Source: Blastococcus saxobsidens
GTDB lineage: Bacteria; Actinomycetota; Actinomycetes; Mycobacteriales; Geodermatophilaceae
DNA length: 64,000 nucleotides
Direction of reading: 5' to 3'
Assembly: GCF_010682065.1 (NCBI RefSeq)
Contig: NZ_JAAGWG010000009.1
Coordinates: 1 to 64,000 of the forward strand
Below are positions 9,389-18,032 of this stretch, one piece after another. Position 1 is the first letter of the stretch; each line of letters opens with the position of its first letter. The position numbers were made by a program, and so were the translations under genes. The notes below the pieces were generated by a model. The model made no database searches. It was not told the DNA's origin and saw only the letters and a list, made by a program, of their open reading frames with translations.

Positions 9389-9424
9389 TCCGGTCGATGC
9401 CTGATCCGGTCGACGCCTGATCCG
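9377..9424 (+). repeat. 16-bp tandem repeat (3 copies) spanning a stop codon
   Basis: Three consecutive copies of GTCGACGCCTGATCCG (9377-9392, 9393-9408 with one T for C, 9409-9424). The first copy contains the last codons and the TGA of the ferritin-like gene, so the array looks like local duplication of the 3' end. Confidence 0.85.
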
Positions 9425-9435
9425 GCAGCGCCTGC

Positions 9436-9469
9436 AGGGCCCGCACTCCCGCTCGGGAGTGCGGGCCCT
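9436..9469. terminator. bidirectional hairpin terminator
   Basis: A perfect 15-bp stem (AGGGCCCGCACTCCC / GGGAGTGCGGGCCCT) with loop GCTC lies between the convergent ferritin-like and aldehyde dehydrogenase genes, and is positioned to stop both. Confidence 0.8.
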
Positions 9470-9521
9470 CGCCGTCGGTGGGGTCAGGTGCCCCGGGTAC
9501 GTCCGGTTCCCCCACCGACGG

Positions 9522-11039
9522 TCAGCGGTTCGGACCGGGGAAGCCCGAGACGTCGACGTAGTCGGCGATCGTCTGCAGTTCGGTGCACGCCTCCAGGGCG
9601 GTGATGCCGTGGCCGCGCCCGATGCCGCTGCCCTTGAACCCGCCGAAGGGCATGGACACGTCGGAGGCGCCGATGCGGTGGACGTTGATGAAGACGCTGC
9701 CGGACTCCAGTCGGCGGGCGATCCGCAGCGCGTGCTCCCGGTCCTCGCTCCAGACGGAGGCGGCGAGACCGAACTCGGTGGAGTTCGCCATGCCGACGAC
9801 CTCGTCGTCGGAGTCGAACGGGAGGATGGGGACCACCGGGCCGAACTGCTCGCATGTGACGAGCTCGGCGCCGGGCTCCACGTCGGTCACGACCGTGGGG
9901 TGGAGGAAGTAGCCGGCGTCCCAGGTGTCCGGGTCCAGTGCCGTCCCGAGGGTGCGCACCGTCGCGCCGGCCGCGCGGGTGCGGTCCAGGAGGCCCTGGA
10001 CCCGTTCGAACTGCGGCCGGTTGTTGACCGGCCCGATGGTGCTGCGCGAGTCGAGGCCGTCGCCCACCACCAGCTGGTCGACGGCCGCGGTGTACCGCTC
10101 GACGAACTGCTCGTAGTGCGATCGGTGGACGTAGATCCGCTTGACGTTGAAGCAGATCTGGCCGCTGGCGGTGAAGACGCTCTGCACCAGCTCGTCGACG
10201 AGGCGGTCGGTGACCACGGCGCTCTCCAGCACGATGGCCGGGTCGTTGCCGCCGAGCTCCAGGCTCACGTTCTTGAGGTTCCCGGCCGCGGCGCGCATGA
10301 CGTGCTGGCCGGTGGCCGTGCTGCCGGTGAAGAACACCTTGCGGATCCCGGCGTGGGCGGCGATGGCCGCGCCGGCCTCGCCGCCGCCGGGCACGACGTT
10401 GACGACCCCCTCGGGCAGCTTCGCGGCGAGGATCTCCAGCACGGCGCTCAGGGTCAGCGGCGCCAGCTCCGAGGGCTTGACGACGACGGTGTTGCCGGCC
10501 AGGAGGGCGGGGGAGATGCCGAGGAAGGCCAGGTAGACGGGGCTGTTCCACGGCACGATGACGCCGGTCACGCCCATCGGACGGCGGCCGGAGAAGATCG
10601 TGCCGCGGGAGTCGGAGCGGAACACCTCGTCCTCGGCCAGTCGCTCGGCCAGTCCGGTGTAGTACCCGAGGATGTGCGCCGCGCCGCCGACGTCGACCCG
10701 GGACTCCCAGAGGACCTTGCCCTGCTCGCGGGTCAGCAGCTCGGCGAGCGGGCCGGCGGCCGCGGTGATGGCCTCGGCGGCCCGGGCGAGGTGCTCGGCG
10801 CGCTCCGAGGCGGTCAGCTGCGACCAGGCGGGGAATGCCGCCGACGCCGCGGCGACCGCGCGGTCGACGTGCTCGCCGGTGCCCATGGCCACCTGGCCGA
10901 CCACCTCGTGCACGCGCGCGGGGTTGACGACGGGCTGGAAATCGGAGTCCAGCCGCTGCCCGGCGACCAGGACGGCCGCCTCGTGCAGGACGGCGTCCTC
11001 CCGGTCGGCGACGGCGGTGCGGCTCGGCGTCTGCGCCAT
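9522..11039 (-). CDS. NAD(P)-dependent aldehyde dehydrogenase (505 aa)
   Basis: A full-length aldehyde dehydrogenase that oxidises an aldehyde to the acid. The chain shows the entry motif VIVPWNSPVYLAF, cofactor segments VVVKPSELAPLT and FTGSTATGQHV, the glutamate motif SLELGGNDPAIV, the catalytic cysteine in SGQICFNVKRI and the C-terminal MPFGGFKGSGIGRGHG. The ATG at 11039 is preceded by an AGAGAGAG purine run and gives the usual family length (about 500). The frame stays open upstream, but that region is the divergent promoter. Its neighbours in the aromatic cluster suggest an aromatic aldehyde or ring-fission semialdehyde as substrate; the exact one cannot be read from sequence. Confidence 0.9.
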   Translation of the reverse strand: MAQTPSRTAVADREDAVLHEAAVLVAGQRLDSDFQPVVNPARVHEVVGQVAMGTGEHVDRAVAAASAAFPAWSQLTASERAEHLARAAEAITAAAGPLAELLTREQGKVLWESRVDVGGAAHILGYYTGLAERLAEDEVFRSDSRGTIFSGRRPMGVTGVIVPWNSPVYLAFLGISPALLAGNTVVVKPSELAPLTLSAVLEILAAKLPEGVVNVVPGGGEAGAAIAAHAGIRKVFFTGSTATGQHVMRAAAGNLKNVSLELGGNDPAIVLESAVVTDRLVDELVQSVFTASGQICFNVKRIYVHRSHYEQFVERYTAAVDQLVVGDGLDSRSTIGPVNNRPQFERVQGLLDRTRAAGATVRTLGTALDPDTWDAGYFLHPTVVTDVEPGAELVTCEQFGPVVPILPFDSDDEVVGMANSTEFGLAASVWSEDREHALRIARRLESGSVFINVHRIGASDVSMPFGGFKGSGIGRGHGITALEACTELQTIADYVDVSGFPGPNR

Positions 11040-11520
11040 GTCGGTGCTCTCTCTCGTCTCGTCAATCGGGCGGGAAGTCGTCCACGAGCGGGGGTCACCG
11101 TCGCTCGGCTCGCCGCCGTCCTCGGGGAGCTGCGTGCGAGTTCCGGCGCCGAGGAGACGTGCGCCACAGTAGGGGCGGGGACATGCGCTGTCCACCAGTG
11201 CGAAGACCGCAGGCGCCGGTTTCCGCATGCCAGAACGGTGTGTTGGTTCGGCAGGGTCTCGAGCCGGAGCTCGTCCGTGTGCGGTGGAGTGGAGCCGGAT
11301 CGGCGACTGAGTCCGGTCGTGACCGTCGGAGTACTCGGATTCCGGTGTACGGAATATGTTGGCGGCAGGTTTCCTCCGGGCGCTAGACCCATTAGTGTCC
11401 GGGGTCACTACGGCGTCGAGCCAGCTGCCCGTCCCGCGGTTCCTGCCGGAGGCCTTCCGAGCCCGCACGCGGCTTCCACCTGAACTCCGGCCCCCCGTCT
11501 CTGCCCGAGGAGCACCACGA
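11040..11520. other. 481-bp divergent promoter region
   Basis: No convincing gene is seen. The region separates the aldehyde dehydrogenase (minus) from the amidohydrolase (plus). It holds the inverted repeat at 11339-11355 and possible -10-like TAGTGT at 11393-11398 with a weak upstream -35. A GAGGAG-like site precedes the ATG at 11521. Confidence 0.6.
11339..11355. promoter_or_regulatory. candidate IclR operator
   Basis: ATTCCGGTGTACGGAAT is a perfect 6-5-6 inverted repeat located 166 bp before the amidohydrolase ATG in the divergent gap. TTCC/GGAA half sites are typical of IclR-family boxes, and an iclR gene is 2.9 kb away in the same cluster. The link is inference. Confidence 0.45.
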
Positions 11521-12600
11521 ATGAGCACCGACCCCGCCACGCCCCGCACCGGCGGCGCCCAGGGATACCTGCGCATCGCCACCGAGGAGGCCTTCGCCAC
11601 GCCGGATCTCTTCGACGCCTGGGCGCGGACCATGGAGCGGTCCGACGTGGACCCCGGTTTCGCCGGGCTGGCCGGCTTCTACACGACGAGCCAGGCCGAG
11701 CGTCCCCGGACCATCAAGCGGCGGCTGCTCGACCTCGGCGAGGAGCGGATCGCCGACATGGACGCCGCCGGCATCGACCGGGCCCTGCTGCTCCTGACCG
11801 CCCCGGGTGTGCAGTGGCTCGACCCGGCGGAGGGCGTGGCGCTCGCCGCCTCGACCAACGACCAGCTGGCCGATGCCTGCCGCCGGCACCCCGACCGGTT
11901 CAGCGGTCTCGCGGCGGTCGCCCCGCAGGACCCCGCGGCGGCGGCGGAGGAGCTGCGCCGGGGCGTGACCCAGCTGGGGCTGCACGGTGGGGTCATCAAC
12001 GGGCACACCCAGGGCCGGTACCTGTCCGACCAGGAGTTCTGGCCCATCTTCGAGGCCGCCGAGGACCTGGACGTGCCGATCTACATCCACCCGACCGGCC
12101 TTCCGCGGACCATGCTCCAGCCCTTCCAGGAGGCGGGCCTGGACGGCGCCATCTACGGGTTCGGCGTCGACACCGGACTGCACCTGCTGCGGATCATCAC
12201 CGCCGGCGTCTTCGACCGGTTCCCGCGACTGCGCATCGTGGTCGGGCACGCGGGGGAGGCCCTGCCGTTCTGGCTCTTCCGGCTGGACCACATGCACGCC
12301 GCCACGGTCCGCGCCGAGCGGTACGAGTCGATGAAGCCGACGCAGCGCACGATCAGCGAGTACATGCGCGAGAACGTCTACATCACCACCAGCGGCATGG
12401 CCTGGGAGCCGGCGATCCGGTTCTGCCAGCAGGTCCTCGGCGCCGACCGGGTCATGTACGCGATGGACTACCCGTACGAGTACGAGGTCTCCGAGGTCCG
12501 GACCCACGACGACCTGGACATCGATGCGGAGACGAAGCGGATGCTCTTCCAGACGAACGCCGAGCGCGTCTTCGGTCTGAACGCCACCGCCCAGGTGTGA
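11521..12600 (+). CDS. amidohydrolase-2 family enzyme, probable aromatic acid decarboxylase (359 aa)
   Basis: A TIM-barrel metal-dependent enzyme related to gamma-resorcylate, salicylate and 5-carboxyvanillate decarboxylases. Candidate metal and catalytic residues are the N-terminal glutamates in IATEEAF (about residue 22), the histidine in IYIHPTG (about 188), VVGHAGEALPFW (about 241) and the aspartate in AMDYPYEY (about 315). The metal site has EE rather than the HxH of true amidohydrolases, which favours decarboxylation of a hydroxybenzoate. The ATG at 11521 gives the normal family length. The stop overlaps the GTG of the flavin hydroxylase, so a decarboxylase-hydroxylase couple is likely, as in gamma-resorcylate pathways. 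Confidence 0.8.
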   Translation: MSTDPATPRTGGAQGYLRIATEEAFATPDLFDAWARTMERSDVDPGFAGLAGFYTTSQAERPRTIKRRLLDLGEERIADMDAAGIDRALLLLTAPGVQWLDPAEGVALAASTNDQLADACRRHPDRFSGLAAVAPQDPAAAAEELRRGVTQLGLHGGVINGHTQGRYLSDQEFWPIFEAAEDLDVPIYIHPTGLPRTMLQPFQEAGLDGAIYGFGVDTGLHLLRIITAGVFDRFPRLRIVVGHAGEALPFWLFRLDHMHAATVRAERYESMKPTQRTISEYMRENVYITTSGMAWEPAIRFCQQVLGADRVMYAMDYPYEYEVSEVRTHDDLDIDAETKRMLFQTNAERVFGLNATAQV

Positions 12601-14207
12601 CCCCGGTGGGTGGGAGCCCGGCAGCGGGGGAGTCCGTCCGGTCCCAGGTCGTCGTCGTCGGCGGAGGGCCCGTCGGGACCGGGCTGGCCATCGGGCTCGG
12701 GCAGCTCGGCATCCGGTGCGCGCTGATCGAGCGCCGCGCCGAACCCCAGCTCGTGCCGAAGGGGCAGAACCTGACCCAGCGGACCATGGAGCACATGCGG
12801 GCCTGGGGGGTCGAGGACCGCGTCCGGGCCGGCCGCACCATCCCGGCCGGGCACTCCCGGGGGCTCACCGCCTACGGGTCGCTGCTCGGGCAGTACTCCT
12901 ACGAGTGGCTGCGGCGCGGCGCCGTCCGCCGCTTCTACGCGACCGACAACGAGCGCCTCCCGCAGTACGCCACCGAACGGGCGCTGCGCGCCCGCGCTGC
13001 CGAGCTGCCGACCGTCTCGGTTCACCACGGCTGGCGGGCGGAGGACGTGAGCCAGTCCGGCGAGGGGGTGGTGGTCCGGGCGCGGGACGCGTCCGGCGCG
13101 GTGCTGGAGGTGGCCGGCGAGTACGCGGTGGGTTGCGACGGCAGCCGCTCGACGGTCCGGGAGTCAGCGGGCATCGGTCAGGACCGGACGGACCACGAGC
13201 AGTTGATGGTCCTGCTCGTCTTCCGCTCGCGGCAGCTCGACGGCCTGCTGGCGCGCTTCCCCGGCACGTCCTTCTTCAACGTCCTGCACCCCGACCACGC
13301 GGGGTACTGGCAGTTCCTGGGTCGCGTGGACGCGAGCGAGACCTGGTTCTTCCACGCGCCCGTGGACGTGGCCGATCCCGGGACCGACTTCCGCCCCCTG
13401 GTCTGGAAGGCGGTCGGGGACCGGTTCGACGTCGAGATCGAGCACGTCGGCTTCTGGGACATGCGCTTCGCGCTCGCCGACCGGTACCGCCGGGGCCGGG
13501 TCCTCCTCGCCGGGGACGCCGCGCACAGCCATCCGCCGTACGGCGGCTACGGGATCAACACCGGGTTCGAGGACGCCGCCAACCTCGCCTGGAAGCTCGC
13601 CGCCACGCTGCGCGGATGGGGCGGCCCCGGCCTGCTGGACTCCTACGACGCGGAACGACGGCCGGTCTTCGCCTCCACCCGGGACGACTTCATCGCCCGC
13701 TCCATCCAGGTGGACGGGGACTTCCTCGCCACCCACGATCCCGGCACCGACCGGGCGGCCTTCGAGGCCGAGTGGGGGGCGCGCGCCGAAGCAGCCGCGG
13801 CGGAGGTCGCCGCCTACGAGCCGCACTACGAGGGGTCGCCCGTCATCGCGGGATCCGGCGGGGGGCGCTCCGGCGCGTACGGCGACCACGAGACCCGTGC
13901 TCGCCCGGGGCACCACCTGGCGTCCCAGCCGGAGGGCACGGACGCCGACCTGTTCGACCGGCTGACCGGCGACGGGTTCGTGCTGCTGCGTGCCGGGGGG
14001 AAGGGTGACGAGCTGGTCGCGGCCGCCGAGCGGGCGTCGGTCCCGTTGCGGGTCGTCGACATCGGTGAGGACGTCCGCGCCGCCTACGGTGCGGACCTCG
14101 TGCTGGTGCGCCCGGACCAGTACGTCGCCTGGGCGGGGAACGGGTGCGAGGACCCCGGAGCGGTTCTCGCCGTCGCCACCGGGCACGGGTCCGCGCCGGG
14201 ACGCTGA
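12597..14207 (+). CDS. FAD-dependent aromatic hydroxylase, class A (536 aa)
   Basis: A single-component flavin monooxygenase that would add a hydroxyl group to a phenolic ring using NAD(P)H and O2. The FAD site is VVVVGGGPVGTGLAIGLG near the N-terminus. The middle motif GCDGSRSTVRE and the second FAD motif RVLLAGDAAHSHPPYGGYG are intact. The C-terminal thioredoxin-like tail ends with VLVRPDQYVAWAG, as in MhpA, resorcinol and pentachlorophenol hydroxylases. The GTG start overlaps the upstream stop (GTGA). Together with the decarboxylase it could convert a carboxylated phenol to a dihydroxylated or trihydroxylated ring. The substrate is not determined by sequence. Confidence 0.87.
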   Translation: MTPVGGSPAAGESVRSQVVVVGGGPVGTGLAIGLGQLGIRCALIERRAEPQLVPKGQNLTQRTMEHMRAWGVEDRVRAGRTIPAGHSRGLTAYGSLLGQYSYEWLRRGAVRRFYATDNERLPQYATERALRARAAELPTVSVHHGWRAEDVSQSGEGVVVRARDASGAVLEVAGEYAVGCDGSRSTVRESAGIGQDRTDHEQLMVLLVFRSRQLDGLLARFPGTSFFNVLHPDHAGYWQFLGRVDASETWFFHAPVDVADPGTDFRPLVWKAVGDRFDVEIEHVGFWDMRFALADRYRRGRVLLAGDAAHSHPPYGGYGINTGFEDAANLAWKLAATLRGWGGPGLLDSYDAERRPVFASTRDDFIARSIQVDGDFLATHDPGTDRAAFEAEWGARAEAAAAEVAAYEPHYEGSPVIAGSGGGRSGAYGDHETRARPGHHLASQPEGTDADLFDRLTGDGFVLLRAGGKGDELVAAAERASVPLRVVDIGEDVRAAYGADLVLVRPDQYVAWAGNGCEDPGAVLAVATGHGSAPGR

Positions 14208-14219
14208 GCCGCGGCCGGC

Positions 14220-14999
14220 TCAGGTGGCGGTGCGCAGCGAACGGGTGATCTGGTCCCGGGCCTGGAGCAGCAGGGGGGCGAGCGTCCGTCCCGCCGCCGC
14301 GTCGGGGAGGCGGCCGGACGGAACGACGATGGCCAGCGCCACCAGGGGGGTTCCGTGCAGGTCCGGTACCGAGGTGCCGACGGCGCTGATGCCGTACTCG
14401 CCCTCCTCGATGTTGATCGCGAAACCGCTGTCGCGGATGCTCTGCAGCTCGTCGAGGAGTTCGTCCAGCGTGGTGATGGACGACTCCGTGAGGCCGGTCA
14501 GTTCGCCGTCGGGGTACAGCCGCCGGAGATCGCCGGGTGACATGCCGGCGAGGACCGCCTTGCCCGCCGCCGTGCAGTGCGCAGGCATGACGACGCCGGT
14601 GCGGTCGCCGACGCGGACCGGCCGCGGGCTCTCGACGCAGTCGATGAAGCGGACGCTGCGCCCCTCGAGGAGGCACAGGCTCACGGTCTCCTGCGTCGAC
14701 TCCGCGAGGTCCTCGAGGATGGGCCGGGCGATCCGCCGGATGTCGATCCGGCCGATCGCTGCCAGCCCGATGGCGTTGAGCGCCGGCCCGGGACGGTAGG
14801 CGCTGTGCGGCTTGTCCTGGAGGACGAACCCTCGCTGGCGCAGGGCCGTGAGCAGCCGGTGTGCGGTGGAACCGGCGACGCCGAGGGCCTCGGCCGCCTC
14901 TGCCACCCGCAGCACCTGGCGCTGGCCGATGAGGTCGAGCAGGCGCAGCGCGTTGTCGACGGATCGCAGACCTCCCCGATCGGCAGGCGAATTCCCCAT
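14220..14999 (-). CDS. IclR family transcriptional regulator (259 aa)
   Basis: The N-terminal winged helix (SVDNALRLLDLIG, VAEAAEALGVAGSTAHRLL) and the C-terminal effector domain (GRIDIRRIARPILEDLAESTQETVSL, HCTAAGKAVLAG, GYGI-type EGEYGISAVG) are both complete. IclR regulators commonly sense aromatic or organic acids and control adjacent catabolic genes. The gene lies between the hydroxylase (convergent, 12 bp apart) and the ABC transporter operon (divergent, 350 bp). It probably controls the importer and perhaps the decarboxylase/hydroxylase pair; TTCC/GGAA dyads occur in both intergenic regions. Confidence 0.9.
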   Translation of the reverse strand: MGNSPADRGGLRSVDNALRLLDLIGQRQVLRVAEAAEALGVAGSTAHRLLTALRQRGFVLQDKPHSAYRPGPALNAIGLAAIGRIDIRRIARPILEDLAESTQETVSLCLLEGRSVRFIDCVESPRPVRVGDRTGVVMPAHCTAAGKAVLAGMSPGDLRRLYPDGELTGLTESSITTLDELLDELQSIRDSGFAINIEEGEYGISAVGTSVPDLHGTPLVALAIVVPSGRLPDAAAGRTLAPLLLQARDQITRSLRTAT

Positions 15000-15085
15000 A
15001 GCAGAACGCTATCAGTCGATGCGTCCGTGGCCCGGTCCGCCGCGGCACATTCGAGTTGTCGGCGTCTCGCCATCGCTCTGCGTTG

Positions 15086-15098
15086 CGGAACCGTTCCG
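15086..15098. promoter_or_regulatory. candidate IclR operator in iclR upstream region
   Basis: CGGAACCGTTCCG is a perfect 6-1-6 inverted repeat about 90 bp upstream of the iclR start. It shares CGGAA/TTCCG half sites with the dyad at 11339-11355, but in the opposite arrangement. Confidence 0.4.
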
Positions 15099-15193
15099 GG
15101 GGCCCCGTGGACCCGAGTGCAGACCTGCGAGCACGCCCGGCCGAGACCCTGGCGTGACCATGCTTCCGCAAAGAGGAAAGTCGGAGCTGTTTC

Positions 15194-15223
15194 TTGTCTC
15201 GCTGGGGAAGAGTGAGCTAGCTT
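15194..15223 (+). promoter_or_regulatory. candidate promoter of the ABC transporter operon
   Basis: TTGTCT (15194-15199) and TAGCTT (15218-15223) are separated by 18 bp. The dyad TTCCGCAAAGAGGAA at 15164-15178 sits just upstream of the -35, a position used by activators. Confidence 0.4.
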
Positions 15224-15349
15224 ACGTGGCGTCCGACACACTCCCGCGCCATTCCGCAGGGGGCAGCCGGACGCCGCGCGCGGCTTCCCGCCGCGCCGGG
15301 GGACGAGGCCATCGAGGCCGAGCGACCGGACGGAGAAGCGGGTGCTGCG

Positions 15350-16216
15350 TTGGCCATGCGGGTAGCCGAGAAGGTGACGACCGCGCCTTCCCCGCAGCCC
15401 GGGACGGGCCCGGTGGCAGGGCGGAGCCGTGAGGGCTCCCTCCGACGGCGCGCCCTCGACTGGGTGCCGCGTCTCCTGGGCATCGCGGCGATCCTCGTGG
15501 TGCTGGAGGTCTGCTCCCGCACCGGTGTGCTGCCGCGCGAGTCCTTCCCGCCGGTGAGCGAGATCTACGGTTCGCTGCTCGGCCTGGTCGGGGACCCGGG
15601 ACTGTGGGTCGAGATCGGCCGGACCATGCGCGGATGGGCCGTCGGCCTGCTCCTCGCCGCCGTCCTCGCCGTGCCGCTGGGCATGCTGCTCGGCGCCAGC
15701 CGGCGGGCGTTCCAGATGAGCCGGCTGGTCATCGAGTTCCTGCGCCCGGTGCCGTCCGTCGCGCTGATCCCGCTGGCCGTCCTGGTCTTCGGGGTCGGCC
15801 AGGACATGAAGGTCTTCCTCGTCGCGTTCGCCTGCTTCTGGCCGATCCTCTTCCAGAGCATCTACGGCGTCCAGGACGTCGACCCGGTCGCGAGGGACAC
15901 GGCCCGGTCCTACGGGTTGCCCCCGCTGGCCCGCTTCGCCCGGATCATCCTGCCGAGCGCTGCTCCCTACATCGCCACGGGCCTGCGCATCTCGTCGGCC
16001 ATCGCGCTGATCCTCGCCCTCACCGCGGAGCTGGTGGTCGGCGCACCGGGACTCGGCCGGGCCATCGTCGTCTCGCAGGTCTCGGGGTCGATCACCCAGA
16101 TGTACGCGCTCATCCTCGCCACCGGCCTGCTCGGCTGGCTGCTCAACACGGTCTTCATCGCCGTCGAGCGCCGGCTGCTGCGGTGGCACCCCTCGCACCG
16201 GGAGGTGGCCCTGTGA
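15350..16216 (+). CDS. ABC transporter permease, SsuC/TauC type (about 288 aa)
   Basis: An integral membrane subunit of a nitrate/sulfonate/taurine-type importer. A short cytoplasmic N-terminus is followed by about six hydrophobic segments. The EAA-type loop that contacts the ATPase is visible around DPVARDTARSYGLPPLARFARIILP. TTG at 15350 and ATG at 15356 are both possible; GGAGAAG at 15332-15338 is slightly better spaced for the TTG. The stop overlaps the GTG of the second permease. Members of this family also import aromatic acids such as phthalates, which fits the catabolic neighbours. Confidence 0.88.
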   Translation: MAMRVAEKVTTAPSPQPGTGPVAGRSREGSLRRRALDWVPRLLGIAAILVVLEVCSRTGVLPRESFPPVSEIYGSLLGLVGDPGLWVEIGRTMRGWAVGLLLAAVLAVPLGMLLGASRRAFQMSRLVIEFLRPVPSVALIPLAVLVFGVGQDMKVFLVAFACFWPILFQSIYGVQDVDPVARDTARSYGLPPLARFARIILPSAAPYIATGLRISSAIALILALTAELVVGAPGLGRAIVVSQVSGSITQMYALILATGLLGWLLNTVFIAVERRLLRWHPSHREVAL

Positions 16217-17169
16217 GGACCGCACCGCGGGTCGGCAACTTCCTGCTGCAGTTCCTGCTGCCCGCTGCTCTCCTCCTCGGCTACGGGGTCTGGAGCGCGC
16301 AGGCCGACAGCTTCTACTTCCCGCCGCTGACGGAGATCGGATCCACGTTCGCCGAGACCTGGCTCTTCGAGCGGGTGCCGGTCGACCTCCTGCCCAGCGT
16401 GTCCCGGCTGGCCGCGGGCTACGGCCTCGCCGTCGTCGTCGGCGTCACCGCGGGCATCGCGCTGGGGCTCTCCCGCCGGGCGCGGCTCACGGCGGAGCCG
16501 GTCGTGGAGTTCCTGCGCGCCCTGCCGGCACCGGCGCTGATCCCCTTCGCCCTGCTGCTGTTCGGCACGGGGACCAATTCCAAGGTCTTCATCATCGCGC
16601 TGGGCACGGTGTGGCCCATCCTGCTGAACACCATCGACGGCGTGCGGGGGCTGGAGAGCCAGCAGCTGGACATGGCGCGCTCCTACCGCATCCCGTCCCG
16701 CAGCGTCCTGCTGCACATCATCCTGCCCGCGGCCAGCCCGCGGATCTTCGCCGGCATGAGGACGAGCCTGTCGATCGGCATCATCCTCATGGTCATCTCG
16801 GAGATGGTCGCCAGCGCCAACGGCCTGGGCTACTTCATCCTGCAGTCCCAGCGCGGGTTCGAGATCCCCGAGATGTGGACCGGCATCGTGGTGATCGGGC
16901 TCCTCGGCTTCGTCCTCAACTGGCTCTTCCTCCGTGTCGAGGCCCGCGTCCTCTTCTGGCACCGGGGCGCCAAGGGCCTGCTCGGCGAGTCCGCCGCCGC
17001 ACCCACGGCCGACGCCGCACCCACGGCCGACGCCGCACCCACGTCCGCTGCCGCACTCACGGCCGACGCCCCGACCCCGGTCGCGGCCACCGCCGACGGC
17101 CGTGGGCCGGACACCGCCACCACACCGAACGTCCCGTCCACCGCGCGCTCGTCGCGCCCCGTCTCGTAG
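16213..17169 (+). CDS. ABC transporter permease, second subunit, with repetitive tail (318 aa)
   Basis: The second permease of the importer is translationally coupled (GTGA) to the first. The hydrophobic core and the EAA loop (SQQLDMARSYRIPSRSVLLHIILP) are intact. After the last membrane span at about residue 250 the protein carries a 60-residue Ala/Thr/Pro/Asp-rich tail made partly of four AAPTAD-like hexapeptide repeats. This tail is unusual for the family and probably disordered at the cytoplasmic face. Two different permeases imply a heterodimeric channel. Confidence 0.87.
   Translation: MRTAPRVGNFLLQFLLPAALLLGYGVWSAQADSFYFPPLTEIGSTFAETWLFERVPVDLLPSVSRLAAGYGLAVVVGVTAGIALGLSRRARLTAEPVVEFLRALPAPALIPFALLLFGTGTNSKVFIIALGTVWPILLNTIDGVRGLESQQLDMARSYRIPSRSVLLHIILPAASPRIFAGMRTSLSIGIILMVISEMVASANGLGYFILQSQRGFEIPEMWTGIVVIGLLGFVLNWLFLRVEARVLFWHRGAKGLLGESAAAPTADAAPTADAAPTSAAALTADAPTPVAATADGRGPDTATTPNVPSTARSSRPVS
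16996..17067 (+). repeat. 18-bp tandem repeat (4 copies) inside the permease gene
   Basis: Copies of GCCGCACCCACGGCCGAC start at 16996, 17014, 17032 (two changes) and 17050 (one change). Each keeps frame and encodes an AAPTAD-type unit in the C-terminal tail. Confidence 0.85.
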
Positions 17170-17186
17170 TTCTCAGGAGGTCCGGC

Positions 17187-17939
17187 GTGCTCGAGGTGTC
17201 ACACCTGCGCAAGGTCTACGGCAGCGAGGAGACCGGCAACGTCGCCGTCGGCGACCTGTCGTTCGTCGTGGGGGAGAAGGAGTTCGTCTGCATCCTCGGC
17301 TCCTCCGGCTGCGGCAAGACCACCATGCTCCGCTGCCTGTCCGGGCTGGCGCCCGCCACGAGCGGCCAGATCCTCGTGGAGGGCAACCCGGTCGACGGTC
17401 CCCCCGAGGACCTCGCCTACGTGTTCCAGGACTACAGCCGGTCGCTGCTGCCGTGGATGACGGTGGAGCGCAACGTGTCGTTCCCGCTGCGCTACAAGGG
17501 GATGTCCAAGCAGGAGGCGAAGAGCGCCACGGCGGACGCCCTGGATGCCGTCGGGCTGGGCGACCGGACCAAGGCCTTCCCCTGGCAGCTGTCCGGCGGC
17601 ATGCAGCAACGGGTCGCCATCGCCCGGGCCCTGGCCTACCGGCCGCGGGTGCTGCTGATGGACGAGCCCTTCGCCTCCGTCGACGCCCAGACGCGGTCGG
17701 ACCTCGAGGACCTCCTGCTCGGGATCTGGGAGCGCTATGCCGTGACGATCCTCTTCGTCACCCACGACATCGACGAGGCGGTCTACCTGGCCGATCGGGT
17801 GCTCGTGCTCAAGGCGCCGGCGACCGTGACCACGGTGGCCGAGGTCGACCTGCCGCGGCCGCGGGACCAGATCACGACCAAGGCGCTGCCCGAGTTCGCC
17901 CGCCTCCGCAGCGAACTGCTCTCCGCCCTCCGGCACTGA
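17187..17939 (+). CDS. ABC transporter ATP-binding protein, SsuB/TauB type (250 aa)
   Basis: The ATPase of the importer. Walker A is GSSGCGKTTM, the Q-loop is in YVFQDYSRSLLPWM, the signature is LSGGMQQRVAIARAL, Walker B is VLLMDEPFASVDAQT and the switch histidine is in FVTHDIDEAV. The GTG at 17187 is chosen because AGGAGG lies at 17175-17180 with a six-base spacer. The gene follows the permease by 17 bp and precedes the binding protein. Confidence 0.92.
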   Translation: MLEVSHLRKVYGSEETGNVAVGDLSFVVGEKEFVCILGSSGCGKTTMLRCLSGLAPATSGQILVEGNPVDGPPEDLAYVFQDYSRSLLPWMTVERNVSFPLRYKGMSKQEAKSATADALDAVGLGDRTKAFPWQLSGGMQQRVAIARALAYRPRVLLMDEPFASVDAQTRSDLEDLLLGIWERYAVTILFVTHDIDEAVYLADRVLVLKAPATVTTVAEVDLPRPRDQITTKALPEFARLRSELLSALRH

Positions 17940-18032
17940 GGCGCGGTCGTCCCACCCCGCTCCACCCGCACGGCTCCTGATGGATGGGCACCGACGCCCC
18001 CACGCACGTCCCGAGTCACCTGGAGAAACGTC

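Larger units (their letters stand above)
15000..15349. other. 350-bp divergent promoter region between iclR and the ABC operon
   Basis: No gene is supported. The region holds the dyad at 15086-15098, a second imperfect dyad TTCCGCAAAGAGGAA at 15164-15178 and a plausible promoter at 15194-15223, followed by about 120 bp of leader before the permease gene. Confidence 0.6.

Noticed and set aside
9377-9424. Possible CRISPR-like array.
   Set aside because: The three units are directly abutting with no spacers and overlap a coding end.
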